A stretch of 38,956 nt of DNA. It comes from Candidatus Borrarchaeum yapensis. GTDB taxonomy: Archaea > Asgardarchaeota > Sifarchaeia > Borrarchaeales > Borrarchaeaceae. Position numbers and translations under genes: made by a program. This document shows positions 26,963 to 35,372 of the stretch, piece by piece (positions within the stretch are counted from its first letter, which is position 1; each line of letters opens with the position of its first letter). Where the stretch lies: assembly GCA_016840515.1 (NCBI GenBank), contig JAEOSF010000034.1:1-38956 (forward strand), written 5' to 3'. The notes below the pieces were generated by a model. The model was not told the DNA's origin and searched no databases. It saw only the letters and a list, made by a program, of their open reading frames with translations.

Positions 26963-27835
26963 TTAGGATTCACTAGTAATTTTTATACGCGTTGATTCTA
27001 TTTTGGATGACTTCCAGACTTCTTCAAAATCGTTTTTAAGATGATTAATAAGGCTTTGATTATCAGTCCATAAATCAGGATAGTCCCCTAGACGTCCTTT
27101 TCCTGGTTTGGTTGCTAGTACCATTTGCTTACCATCAATTAGCAGGTATTTACTTAGGAGTCTTTCTGGATCACATGTCTTAAATTCTATTCCTAAGTTC
27201 TTGGCCGTTTCCAAAAATTTAGGAACGAACTCGTGTGCATTAGTTAGTTCTGTAATTATACGAATTATTACTCCTCTCTCTATTGCTTTTTTCATTAGAT
27301 CGTGGAAAAAAGATATGAATTCGATGATTTTGCTTCTTGAGATGACGATGTCAATCTCATTTTTCGCGACATTCAACATTCCAGAAATTTTAGTATAAAA
27401 AACAGTCTTATCTGACATTAACGCGAAATGGGGCGTATCCTCATTTATTTCCTGTTTCTGACTGCGTGGCTTGATTACTGTCAAAGCTTCTTGTAATTTA
27501 TTTTTTAAATTATGAATTCTTTTTTTTGCTTTTTCTTGTTCTCGACTTATTAAGTCTGAAAGAGCAAACTTAATTGGAAGTGCTCTAATCGTCATTGGTG
27601 TCCCCATCAATCTTTCTACTAAGCCCATATCCTCAAGTCTCGGTAAATTTCTATAAACATCCTCTCGACGCACATCTGACACCTTTGAAATGGTATCGAC
27701 CGGAGCGGCGCCTAATTTAATTATAGCTTCATAAATCTTTGCTTGGTTATTGGTGAGACCAAAAGTAGTTAATAGTTCAATAATTTCTTCCTTCTGTGAG
27801 AATTGCTCTTTTGTAGTTCTGCTCTCAGAATCCAT
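26963..27835 (-). CDS. TrmB-family transcriptional regulator
   Basis: 290 residues. Residues 10-85 are the TrmB winged helix (LLTTFGLTNNQAKIYEAIIKLG, then VDTISKVSDVRREDVYRNLPRLEDMGLVERL). A coiled-coil follows (SREQEKAKKRIHNLKNKLQEAL), then a phospholipase-D-like regulatory fold (MLNVAKNEIDIVISRSKIIEFISFFHDLMKKAIERGVIIRIIT). It lacks the long C-terminal maltose-binding domain of Thermococcus TrmB, so its ligand is uncertain. Family members control sugar uptake and glycolysis, repressing or activating according to site position. The ATG at 27835 is preceded by GTGA and five bases. A TATA-like TTTATTATAG lies about 40-50 bases upstream of the start. Palindrome site C lies 170 bases upstream of the gene, making it the leading candidate regulator of that motif. 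Confidence 0.88.
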   Translation of the reverse strand: MDSESRTTKEQFSQKEEIIELLTTFGLTNNQAKIYEAIIKLGAAPVDTISKVSDVRREDVYRNLPRLEDMGLVERLMGTPMTIRALPIKFALSDLISREQEKAKKRIHNLKNKLQEALTVIKPRSQKQEINEDTPHFALMSDKTVFYTKISGMLNVAKNEIDIVISRSKIIEFISFFHDLMKKAIERGVIIRIITELTNAHEFVPKFLETAKNLGIEFKTCDPERLLSKYLLIDGKQMVLATKPGKGRLGDYPDLWTDNQSLINHLKNDFEEVWKSSKIESTRIKITSES

Positions 27836-28003
27836 TTCATTCACGGATCCTAATGTTTTAGATTACAATATTTCATTTAACTATAATAAACTATCATATC
27901 CTTTAAATTTAATTAGAATCCTAAAACACCCTGTAAAGAAATCTGTCATCTGAACGGACATATCAATTCGCATTTACTATCCAGAAATCTTTATTTTTTT
28001 ACA

Positions 28004-28036
28004 GTTACTGTTAGCTAACAGTCACATAGATATAAG
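28004..28036 (+). promoter_or_regulatory. Palindromic operator, site C, with TATA box
   Basis: The best copy of the motif: GTTACTGTTA, GC centre, TAACAGTCAC (28004-28025), one mismatch from perfect symmetry. Four bases later comes ATATAAGATT on the plus strand, towards the DUF1116 gene. On the minus strand the same AT box (CTTATAT) would put the operator downstream of it, so opposite effects on the divergent TrmB gene are possible. Confidence 0.65.
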
Positions 28037-28039
28037 ATT

Positions 28040-28413
28040 TGATTCATCGTTATTATCTTTGCAAAGAAGAAGTTAGTTATAACTGGCACAAATCGGTAAT
28101 AAAATCGGCAACAAAAATTGTCAGAGGTTCAGTAGAACATTCTTTTGTGCATAATATGTTGAATTAGATATACTTGCTCTATTTAAAGTAAAAATAATGG
28201 AGGGCTATCTTGATAAAGGAGGTAACTAAAAATATCCAATATATGATCGGCGTGGTTATAAAAAAATGGAGAAACAAGATATGGAAGCTTCTTCCAAGCA
28301 GAGTGCCAGACGATATTACTATTTTTTATAAGTTTTTAGTGGAATGTGATTTGAGGTGACTTAAAATCTTAGAAAAACAGAAGGTAGAAAATATTAAGGA
28401 ATGGAGCACAATT
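28040..28413 (+). other. Long leader before the DUF1116 gene
   Basis: If transcription starts just after site C, the DUF1116 leader is about 350 bases. It contains a ten-codon mini-frame beginning ATGGAGGGC at about 28198 and ending at AACTAA. The end of that frame overlaps a near-perfect SD, AAAGGAGGT, that has no start codon at the usual distance. A 38-codon frame follows (MIGVVIKKWRNKIWKLLP..., about 28236-28352). This could be a translated leader or debris of a lost gene; I cannot decide. Confidence 0.3.
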
Positions 28414-29673
28414 TTGAGGCGTATTTCAAGTCAAAAAAATATTCGAGATGCGATAAACGCTGGTAACTCAAAAGCTGTAGAGATACTAGATAACGGTAAG
28501 GCCTCGCTAGTGGACTTTGACATGGCAAAAAAAGTTATACCTAATATGAATGATGACATTATTCTTCATCCAGGCCCACCGATCGATTACAAAGATATGA
28601 TTGCACCAATGAAGGTAGCTATACAAGGCGGCCTTATCTTCGAAGGAAAGACAAAAACTCTGAAAGAGGCAGATAAACTCGCATCAAGCGGAGAGATAAC
28701 GTTTAAACCTTGCCATGAATATGCAAGCGTCGGATCCATGGCAGGTATAATAACACCTTCTATGTATGTCGCAGTCGTGGAGAATTCAGAATATAGAAAT
28801 AAATCTTTTTGCAATCTTCACGAAGGCCTTGGAACGAATTTAAGATCTGGAGGATATAATGACGAAGTGATTGGACAGTTTTACTGGATGTTTGATGTCC
28901 TTGGACCCTCACTGAAGAAAGTGGTTAAGAGAAAGCCTATAGATCTGATGTCTATAATCAGTCAAGGGTTACTGATGGGAGATGAGTTCCATCTAAGATC
29001 TAATGCGTCAAATATGTTATTCTTGAAGAGCATAATTAATTATCTGTGGGATATTGATGATGGCATGGCAGTTGTTAAGTTTATTATTGATAACGAGCAG
29101 TTCTTCCTGAACCTTTCAATGTCTGCAAATAAAGCGCTAGCAGATGCTGCAGATGGCATAGAATACAGCACGATTGTGACGAGAATGACGGGAAATGGTG
29201 TCGACTTTGGCATAGGAGTGAGCGGATTGGATGAACAGTGGTTTATCGGTCCTGTAGAAACGCCAAATGGTGTGTATTTTAATGGATATAATCAACAAGA
29301 CGCTGTTGGAGATTTTGGAGATAATTCTATGACGGAGACGCTCGGACTTGGCGGGTATGCATTAGAGGCCGCTCCTAACGTGATAAGACTTGTTGGAAAA
29401 AACATGAAAGAAGCCGTGCGTATGACTCTTGATGGCTATAAGGTGTGTGATGGTATCAACAGTCAATTTCTTATACCATCTCTCAAATTCAAAGGCACTC
29501 CATTGGGTATAAACATCATTAAAGTCAATAAAACTGGTCTTGTTCCTAAATCAACTATAGAAATTGTCCATAAAAAAGCGGGAATTGGGAAAATAGGCGC
29601 TGGTATCTCTTGCGCTCCTATTAAGGTCTTTAGGGTCGCATTAAACGCGTTCGCAAAGAAATACAGGATATGA
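28414..29673 (+). CDS. DUF1116 protein (AllG/YahG family)
   Basis: 419 residues. LHPGPPIDYKDM, FKPCHEYASVGSMAGIITPSM and the following EGLGTNLRSGGYNDEVI match the DUF1116 family, which includes E. coli YahG and YlbE. YlbE (AllG) is a subunit of oxamate carbamoyltransferase in anaerobic allantoin breakdown, acting with AllF (FdrA) and AllH; neither partner is in this window. The family's N-terminal extension is missing, and the protein starts close to the conserved core. TTG start with GGAG seven bases upstream; no in-frame ATG is available before the conserved part. It stands alone, with site C in the promoter region. Codon use looks less AT-biased than its neighbours, so transfer is possible. 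Confidence 0.82.
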   Translation: MRRISSQKNIRDAINAGNSKAVEILDNGKASLVDFDMAKKVIPNMNDDIILHPGPPIDYKDMIAPMKVAIQGGLIFEGKTKTLKEADKLASSGEITFKPCHEYASVGSMAGIITPSMYVAVVENSEYRNKSFCNLHEGLGTNLRSGGYNDEVIGQFYWMFDVLGPSLKKVVKRKPIDLMSIISQGLLMGDEFHLRSNASNMLFLKSIINYLWDIDDGMAVVKFIIDNEQFFLNLSMSANKALADAADGIEYSTIVTRMTGNGVDFGIGVSGLDEQWFIGPVETPNGVYFNGYNQQDAVGDFGDNSMTETLGLGGYALEAAPNVIRLVGKNMKEAVRMTLDGYKVCDGINSQFLIPSLKFKGTPLGINIIKVNKTGLVPKSTIEIVHKKAGIGKIGAGISCAPIKVFRVALNAFAKKYRI

Positions 29674-29904
29674 TAAGGGAAATGAGTGCATTCTACCTTA
29701 AAACAGATTGTATTTAATTATACCCCCCTGCAGGTAATATACGCTCTGAGTTTTAGATTTTTCAGGCTGAGGAAGAAACCTCTTATGATTATAAAAGGAA
29801 AAAACCTTATTTAAGCAATAGAGACTATCTAAACGCAAAAAAGTAAGTATTTATTGTTTAAGTATCATTGTTTGTTGTAATGACGCTCTCTAGAAAAAGA
29901 AAGA

Positions 29905-29927
29905 TGCCAGAAGCATATATTCTGGCA
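29905..29927. terminator. Hairpin between convergent DUF1116 and zinc-finger genes
   Basis: Perfect 8-bp stem TGCCAGAA (29905-29912) and TTCTGGCA (29920-29927), loop 7, in a 304-base convergent gap that otherwise shows nothing coding. Confidence 0.45.
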
Positions 29928-29977
29928 AGAACTTCCAACTTTACTTATGTTTCGTTAAAAATGTGATTCTTGATTTT

Positions 29978-30346
29978 TTAAACAGCACCAGGTCCTGGCA
30001 TACCACGATGTTGTTTTATGGTTTTCTCAAGTTCCGCTTTGCTCTTGTATTCAAGTCCGCATGTAGGGCATTTGCCAGATTCATCTATCTTTCTAATCAT
30101 TACGTCAGTGTACCCTGGCATGCCATGATGCTCTTCTATGTGTTTTCGAAGTTCTTCTTTCGATTTATATTCTAATTGACATGTAGGACACTTACCATAG
30201 TCATCCATGTGTTTCTCCACAACTTCAATGAACCCTGGCATACCATGATGTTCTTTAAACTTTTCTTGAAGTTTTTTCTTATCCTTATATTTCATGCCAC
30301 ATGTAGGACACTGGCCGTAATCAACATATTCATCCCAGCTAGACAT
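29978..30346 (-). CDS. Three-repeat zinc-finger-like protein (CPTC...HHGMPG)
   Basis: 122 residues built from three repeats of exactly 40 residues, each with GxCPTC, a helix, HH or HR, and GMPG. The middle repeat fits a classical C2H2 finger, C-x2-C-x12-H-x3-H. In the first and third, the first histidine is replaced by Lys and Thr, leaving CCH plus an adjacent His or Arg. The protein could bind DNA, RNA or protein; the highly charged helices (KDKKKLQEKFKE) favour nucleic acid. GGTGA stands four bases before the ATG. Palindrome site D and a TATA box lie immediately upstream with a short leader of about 26 bases, so this is the clearest direct target of that motif. Confidence 0.8.
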   Translation of the reverse strand: MSSWDEYVDYGQCPTCGMKYKDKKKLQEKFKEHHGMPGFIEVVEKHMDDYGKCPTCQLEYKSKEELRKHIEEHHGMPGYTDVMIRKIDESGKCPTCGLEYKSKAELEKTIKQHRGMPGPGAV

Positions 30347-30393
30347 TTTTTCACCTTCTCTTTGTATTTTTTGTTAATCCTTAGAATTCTTAC

Positions 30394-30430
30394 AATTTAT
30401 ATGAATGTGTGTGTGTTATCTAACAGTAAC
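30394..30430 (-). promoter_or_regulatory. Palindromic operator, site D, with TATA box
   Basis: On the minus strand GTTACTGTTA, GA centre and TAACACACAC (30409-30430), one good and one weaker half, followed six bases later by ATATAAATT (about 30394-30402). The zinc-finger gene starts about 26 bases after the predicted transcription start. Confidence 0.55.
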
Positions 30431-30496
30431 AACGTAGATCTGCCTCAAAAGTAGTTGACTCGCTTATATATTGACTGAAAAATAAAAATCATCATT

Positions 30497-31277
30497 TTAT
30501 ATCATCATCAATACTATGCTGCCCAATGCACTGTTGATCCTGTGTGATTTATAACTTTGTTGACAAGTAAACCCCGTTTTTAGTCTATTTAAACGGAATA
30601 GACGTGAAGAAAGAGTTAAAGTTCCAACTAGCCACGCTATTCCCATAAGCGGTCCAAGAAATGGTAACTGGAGGCGGAGAAAATCCCCATCCATAGAGCA
30701 AGGCATCGAATAAATGCCGGAAAGGCATTATAAACCCAATCTCCCTCAACGGGCTGGGCAAAAGTATCATAAATAGACCTGAAAGTCCTCCTATTACCAA
30801 AACAGTCAGAAATGCAAAAAGGTGTACTTCTCCTGAAGAGCCCGACATTAGAGTAATTAATACACCAAAAGCATTAGCGGTTAAAAGGGCAGCGATATAG
30901 CAGGCGAAAATCCAAAATAAAGTAATCGGCTGTGAATGCCCAAGTCCATAGAATATGAGTAATGGAGTAAGAAGTTAAAGACCGTCAAAAAATGAATTGA
31001 TTAAAATATATTCACAAACTATATACGCAGAAGGTACAGGAAGCACTGCTTGTCGTTCTAACATTCTGTTCTCTCTTAGTCGTACTAATTTCACCGCAGA
31101 ACCGAATACTCCTATGAAAAGCACTGCCGCAGTAATACCTCCCGCTTTATGTTGTAAGGAATCGAAAATATGACAAGAGGACTCAAAAGAGCAGTGGCAG
31201 TAGAAATTTATCGTTAGAGTTTTTTTGCTTTTTATCTCTTCTAAGAATTCCTTTTGCCAATAACGACTTGGGAACAT
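30497..31277 (-). pseudogene. Decayed ABC-2 type permease
   Basis: Pieces of one membrane protein are spread over three frames. It starts MFPSRYWQKEFLEEIKSKKTLTIN, the usual ABC-2 permease N-terminus. It then shifts frame near 31200 (LLSPLVIFSIPYNI continues in another frame) and returns for AGGITAAVLFIGVFGSAVKLVRLRENRMLERQ. An in-frame TAA at 30975-30977 interrupts it, and the same frame resumes with LLTPLLIFYGLGHSQPITLFW. A last shift near 30690 leads to LPFLGPLMGIAWLVGTLTLSSRLFRL. The gene is therefore broken by at least two frameshift regions and one stop. Its ATG overlaps the stop of the ATPase fragment (TAATG), preserving the old operon. Confidence 0.75.
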
Positions 31278-31504
31278 TAGTGGATCTCCTCTCTGGTTAG
31301 TTTAAGGAAGACATCACCCAGGTTCGGCTCATTCACGTCCATACCTAAAATTGTTCCATTCTCTCTCACTACTTCATTTACAATATGTGTCAGGATTTTC
31401 CGTCCATCGCGTACGAGGAAAATTATTTGAAAGTAATTTTCTGCTTCCTTATTCGCTGCCACTCCTTCTACTCCATTACCAATGTTATTAATCCAGCATT
31501 TCAA
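31277..31504 (-). pseudogene. C-terminal remnant of an ABC transporter ATPase
   Basis: About 70 residues ending VNEPNLGDVFLKLTREEIH, the typical C-terminus of drug/ABC-2 exporter ATPases (ePsLEDVFLkLTg). Walker A, the signature motif and Walker B are all missing, so about three quarters of the gene has been deleted. The deletion joins the remnant directly to the end of the CPA2 antiporter gene, which it overlaps by 17 bases in another frame. Confidence 0.7.
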
Positions 31505-32702
31505 GCATTATTTCGCCCTCTTCCTCACTGATAACTTCGGCGAGTTCGGGGACATGAGGTGTTAGAACCTTAATAAGGAAAGGTGCAACTAAAACAGTGA
31601 CTATAGATAAGACAACTATACTAGCTTCAAGGCTTGGATCAAAAAGACCTAATTCAGAGGCAATAAATGCTACAGCTAGCGTGGTGGAGAGCTGGGGGAT
31701 CGAGGCACTACCTATAAGTAAACTTGTCTTTCCTGAAAAACCTATGAAACGACCAGCCAAAAAGCCACTTAACAACTTAGACGCGATTAAGCTTCCAATT
31801 ATCGCAAAAGTCACTATTAAAACACTAGTTGCACTTATAAATGCTGTTAAATCGGTTTCTATGCCAATCTCTATTAAGAAGACTGGAATAAAAATCCCAT
31901 AACTAATAGCATGAAGTTTATTCGAAAGTTTATGACTTCTAACGACAGTTGAAAGAGTAAAACCTACAAGAAATCCGGCTATAATTGGATGTACACCTAT
32001 GAATTCGAAAAGCACAACAACTGCAATGGTAATTATGATAACGAATCGGATTTCATCCTCAAACTTGTCAGGATTCCTTTCTGAGAAGAACCACTTTTCA
32101 AATCTTGGCATGACGACCTTAAGACCAATTGCGGCAAGTGCAAATGCTGCGATGAAAACTGGTAGGGGCAGAGCAGTTCTGGGTGTTACAGACTGAAATA
32201 TTATAGCTAAAATAAATAAACTTGCCATATCCTCAACTACGGTAGCTCCTATGATAACAGCACCAATATCTGTATCTATCAGGCCTCTATCTTCCAAGGA
32301 TGGAACTATCACAGCTATTGAAGAGGATATAAAAATCGTTCCAATAATTAGGGCAGTTAGGAGATCAAAACCGAAGAAATGAGCAACAGTAAATCCTACA
32401 ATAGCGGGAATAGCACCATTCATAAGAGCTAGTATTATCACTTTCTTCTCCACTTTACCCAAAATGTCTGTTCTAACTTCTATTCCTGCCATGAACATCA
32501 AAAATACAGCACCGATTTCTCCAAAAAATAATATAGTGGGCGTTAGTTCAAATATATCAAAACCTAGGGGGCCTACAAGTATCCCTGCAAATATTAAGGC
32601 TATAACATATGGTAGACGTAGCCTTTCAAAGAGTTCTGAGAAAAAAAGCCCCATTGCTAACATTATGAAGAAAATGAGAAACTCACTCTGCACTAATTGC
32701 AC
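31488..32702 (-). CDS. CPA2-family cation/proton antiporter
   Basis: About 404 residues and 12 or so membrane helices. Characteristic blocks: LFFSELFERLRLPYVIALIFAGILVGP at the start, FFGEIGAVFLMFMAGIEV, and GATVVEDMASLF, where the ion-binding acidic pair is Glu-Asp. Also present are VHPIIAGFLVGF and IGIETDLTAF. It is a KefB/NapA-type Na+ or K+/H+ exchanger without the C-terminal TrkA-N domain. The GTG at 32702 is preferred because GGTGA lies five bases upstream; the GTG at 32711 is part of the SD. The downstream ABC remnant may once have been co-transcribed. Confidence 0.9.
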   Translation of the reverse strand: MQLVQSEFLIFFIMLAMGLFFSELFERLRLPYVIALIFAGILVGPLGFDIFELTPTILFFGEIGAVFLMFMAGIEVRTDILGKVEKKVIILALMNGAIPAIVGFTVAHFFGFDLLTALIIGTIFISSSIAVIVPSLEDRGLIDTDIGAVIIGATVVEDMASLFILAIIFQSVTPRTALPLPVFIAAFALAAIGLKVVMPRFEKWFFSERNPDKFEDEIRFVIIITIAVVVLFEFIGVHPIIAGFLVGFTLSTVVRSHKLSNKLHAISYGIFIPVFLIEIGIETDLTAFISATSVLIVTFAIIGSLIASKLLSGFLAGRFIGFSGKTSLLIGSASIPQLSTTLAVAFIASELGLFDPSLEASIVVLSIVTVLVAPFLIKVLTPHVPELAEVISEEEGEIMLEMLD

Positions 32703-32996
32703 ATTGTTCACCTATTTATCTTCATAATCTAGTAATATTCCTGTTACCATGCAGGGGCATGTTTTAATTTAATTTACTGCGATACCTAAACTTGCCTGAT
32801 GAGTTTCCCTTATTAAAATAATTTCCTTATATTTTTATCGATGTTTACAGGACTAAAATATATATTCTTCCTAAAAAGTCAACTAGTTTGTTTAAACATA
32901 GGTTTGGTAAACATTTAATCCTCTACAAGATCATCACAATAAGCCTTAAGCCTTTTTGATAGAAGATTATATTTTATGGATATGAAATAGCAAAGT

Positions 32997-33044
32997 TTTT
33001 ATAGTAGAGTTAACAAATAAATATTGATAACTCTACAATTTATG
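32997..33044 (+). promoter_or_regulatory. Promoter with long inverted repeat, shared 23-bp sequence
   Basis: TTTTTATA (about 32996-33003) is followed at once by inverted 9-bp arms, GTAGAGTTA (33004-33012) and TAACTCTAC (33028-33036). The expected start of transcription is inside the repeat, fitting a repressor site. The right half and following bases (33022-33044, 23 bp) recur exactly, inverted, at 36921-36943. It serves the small gene at 33057. The rest of the 350-base gap from 32703 shows nothing coding. Confidence 0.5.
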
Positions 33045-33056
33045 GAGGTTGAATAT

Positions 33057-33275
33057 ATGAGTATGAAAGATTGGGAAAACGACATTAAAGAGTTAACAGT
33101 CCTTGGTAAAGAACTTTTTGGGAAGACACAAGTTCTTATCACAAAAATTGCAAAAGTGATGCAAGAAGATGCAATGAAACGACTAAATGAATTCAAAGAT
33201 AATTTCGACAAAACGATGGGAATCATGCTTAAGCATGGGCACAGAGTTCCTGCTGAAGAAGTTCCTATTACCTAA
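33057..33275 (+). CDS. Small helical protein of unknown function
   Basis: 72 residues, almost wholly helical and charged: MSMKDWENDIKELTVLGKELFGKTQVLITKI and so on, with a heptad-like spacing of I, L, V and M that suggests a coiled coil or helical bundle. No family recognised. The start is fixed by GGAGG eight bases before the ATG at 33057. A repressor-like inverted repeat covers its promoter, so it is probably tightly regulated. It is convergent with the HEAT gene, only 19 bases away. Confidence 0.65.
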   Translation: MSMKDWENDIKELTVLGKELFGKTQVLITKIAKVMQEDAMKRLNEFKDNFDKTMGIMLKHGHRVPAEEVPIT

Positions 33276-33294
33276 AATAGTTTGTTTGTTGTGG

Positions 33295-33993
33295 TCATTC
33301 TTCATTTCTTGAGTAATTATGTTCTCGTCTTTCCAAAATTTTTTTTATCCTTTTTCTTTCATTATTTATTATTTCCTGCGTAGCGGTTAAATCAGGAGTA
33401 TGTATTACTTCTTCAATTTTTTCTTCTAAACCCATAATTCTTTCTTCGACTGCCTCTAATGTTTCCTCTTTATAGTTTACCAGTATCTGTTTCAGGTTTT
33501 CATCTGTTATTGTATCTAACAGATCTTCTTTTGAGATTTCCCATTTCTTACATAGTTCTTCTATTGCATAAGATGCAGTACGCCTTACTTCAAACACTTT
33601 GTCTTGTAAAGCTAGTATAAGTTGATTTAAACCTGCTTTATCAGCGATTTTTCCAAGTGCTTCTGCAGCTTTTCTTCTTATGCTAATTCTTTTGTGTCTT
33701 AATGCATTTTTTATTACTGGAATGGCTCTTGAGTCCCTAATTTCACCAAGCGCTTCGATTACTGTCTTATGAATCCAATTTCTTTCGTTTTTTTCATTAA
33801 GTAATTCTATAAGAGGATAAACAGATCTTCTATCTTTTAGAATACCCAATATTTTAATAACATTTTCCTTAACTCGCCAATTCTTGTGTCGAAGTGCCTT
33901 AAGTATATGGTAAAACTTTCCATGTTCTTCCAGTACTAGATTTGCAATGAGGCCATTGTACGTTGATTCTTCGAGTAATTCAAAGATTGCTAT
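33295..33993 (-). CDS. HEAT-repeat protein with probable ATA start
   Basis: About 232 residues. HEAT/PBS-lyase-type repeats run from about 30 to 150, for example RHKNWRVKENVIKILGILKDRRSVYPLIELL, WIHKTVIEALGEIRDSRAIPVIKNAL and ISIRRKAAEALGKIADKAGLNQLI. A charged coiled-coil tail follows (KEETLEAVEERIMGLEEKIEEV). It is probably a protein-interaction scaffold. The first ATG, GTG or TTG in frame is the TTG at 33849, but that cuts through the first good HEAT repeat. Coding continues upstream to just before an in-frame TAG, and GGGGAG stands seven bases before an ATA at 33993, giving the natural beginning MAIFELLEES. I therefore start there. A point mutation or sequencing error in an ATG is the alternative. 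Confidence 0.75.
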   Translation of the reverse strand: MAIFELLEESTYNGLIANLVLEEHGKFYHILKALRHKNWRVKENVIKILGILKDRRSVYPLIELLNEKNERNWIHKTVIEALGEIRDSRAIPVIKNALRHKRISIRRKAAEALGKIADKAGLNQLILALQDKVFEVRRTASYAIEELCKKWEISKEDLLDTITDENLKQILVNYKEETLEAVEERIMGLEEKIEEVIHTPDLTATQEIINNERKRIKKILERREHNYSRNEE

Positions 33994-34076
33994 TCTGGGT
34001 CTCCCCTAATATTCTAAAACTTTTAACTAGTCTGCTTGATCCCCGTAATTTAAAGCGCAAAAGTAAATAAAAAGGT

Positions 34077-35171
34077 TTATTGTATTTTATTGCTGAGGTT
34101 TTCAAAAAATGTGCCGTCTATTTTCCGAACAGCTGCAATTAGAAGTCGGGTCGCATTTTGCAAATCGTTAAGATTTGTGACTTCTGAAGGAGAATGACCA
34201 TACCTTCTAGGAATTAGTAAAGATCCTGTCGAGATGCCTGCTCGTGCTAAATGAATTGTCGCAGCATTGGTCCATGTAAAGGCTGAAACATCAATTTGAT
34301 ATGGTATTTGGTATTCGCTAGCTGCATTCACTAAGAGATCACGCATTACTTTAGGAGTCATAATGCCGGTAAATCCTGTTTTCAAACGATCCATAAATCT
34401 AATAGCAGGTCCTTTTCCAAGTTCAGTGGGTGCTCCTTTTTTTCGAGTAAGAGTGGCATCTGTTGCGTGGGTTGTGTCGAGCATTAAAGCTGCCTGAGGA
34501 TTAATTGCATACGCTGCAGTTTTTGCTCCTCTTGCACCGATTTCCTCTTGGGATGATCCAACTGCATAAATAGAGAAATCAAACTGATCATTTGCCAATT
34601 CTTTCATTGCTTCAATCAACGAAAAACAGCCAACGCGATCATCGATGGCTTTTGCACACACATATCCATTCCCAAGATCGCAAAAATTTCTATTAAAGGT
34701 AATCGGTGCCCCTACGTCTATTCCTTTTTCTTGAACTTCTTTTCGTGATGATACTCCTACATCTATCCACATTTCCGATGCGGGAATCGTTTTTTGTGCT
34801 TCTTCTTTAGATACAAGATGTGCTGATTTTATGCCTATGACTCCACGAACCTTTGTTGTCTCTCCATGGACTTTCACCCATTGGCTAAGGAGTATTCGAT
34901 CATCTATCCAGCCATGTTTATCAAAGTAAATAAATCCTTCATCATCGATATAGCGAACCATAAGAGCGATTTCGTCCGTATGGGCGTCTATCATTAATCT
35001 ATTTTCATCATTTGTGCCCTCTTTCTTCAAAATTACATTTCCCAACACGTCTACTTCAATTGAGTCTACATGATTTTTCAGTTCTTCAATTATAATCAAT
35101 CTTACTTCTTCTTCAAAACCAGGAGGTGCATCGGCGTCCACTAAACGTTTTAAGAGGTCAAGATTTTTCAT
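34077..35171 (-). CDS. M42-family aminopeptidase
   Basis: 364 residues. Zinc-binding and catalytic residues of the M42 (deblocking/TET aminopeptidase) family are present: DAHTDE near 64 (His and Asp), AIDDRVGC (bridging Asp), QEEIGARGA (catalytic Glu pair), LDTTHATD and YGHSPSEV (last His). These enzymes form dodecameric tetrahedral shells and trim peptides released by the proteasome. Length is normal. The ATG at 35171 is six bases after GTGA; an ATG two codons earlier is possible. A substrate class (acidic, basic or hydrophobic end) cannot be assigned. Confidence 0.93.
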   Translation of the reverse strand: MKNLDLLKRLVDADAPPGFEEEVRLIIIEELKNHVDSIEVDVLGNVILKKEGTNDENRLMIDAHTDEIALMVRYIDDEGFIYFDKHGWIDDRILLSQWVKVHGETTKVRGVIGIKSAHLVSKEEAQKTIPASEMWIDVGVSSRKEVQEKGIDVGAPITFNRNFCDLGNGYVCAKAIDDRVGCFSLIEAMKELANDQFDFSIYAVGSSQEEIGARGAKTAAYAINPQAALMLDTTHATDATLTRKKGAPTELGKGPAIRFMDRLKTGFTGIMTPKVMRDLLVNAASEYQIPYQIDVSAFTWTNAATIHLARAGISTGSLLIPRRYGHSPSEVTNLNDLQNATRLLIAAVRKIDGTFFENLSNKIQ

Positions 35172-35372
35172 TTTCATTCACTTTGATCTTTTTTTATTAG
35201 AAAAAGTAGCTATATGTACTCTAATTGTACGCACTTATGATTACTGTATTGTCATTTAAGTTCTCCTATTTTATATTTTCTTGATGTTTTCTCACTAAAT
35301 AACGTGATTTTGTCATAGAATAAAACTATATGAGTGAGTTGTTTGCATATAAGTCAAACTGAGGGTTTAATT

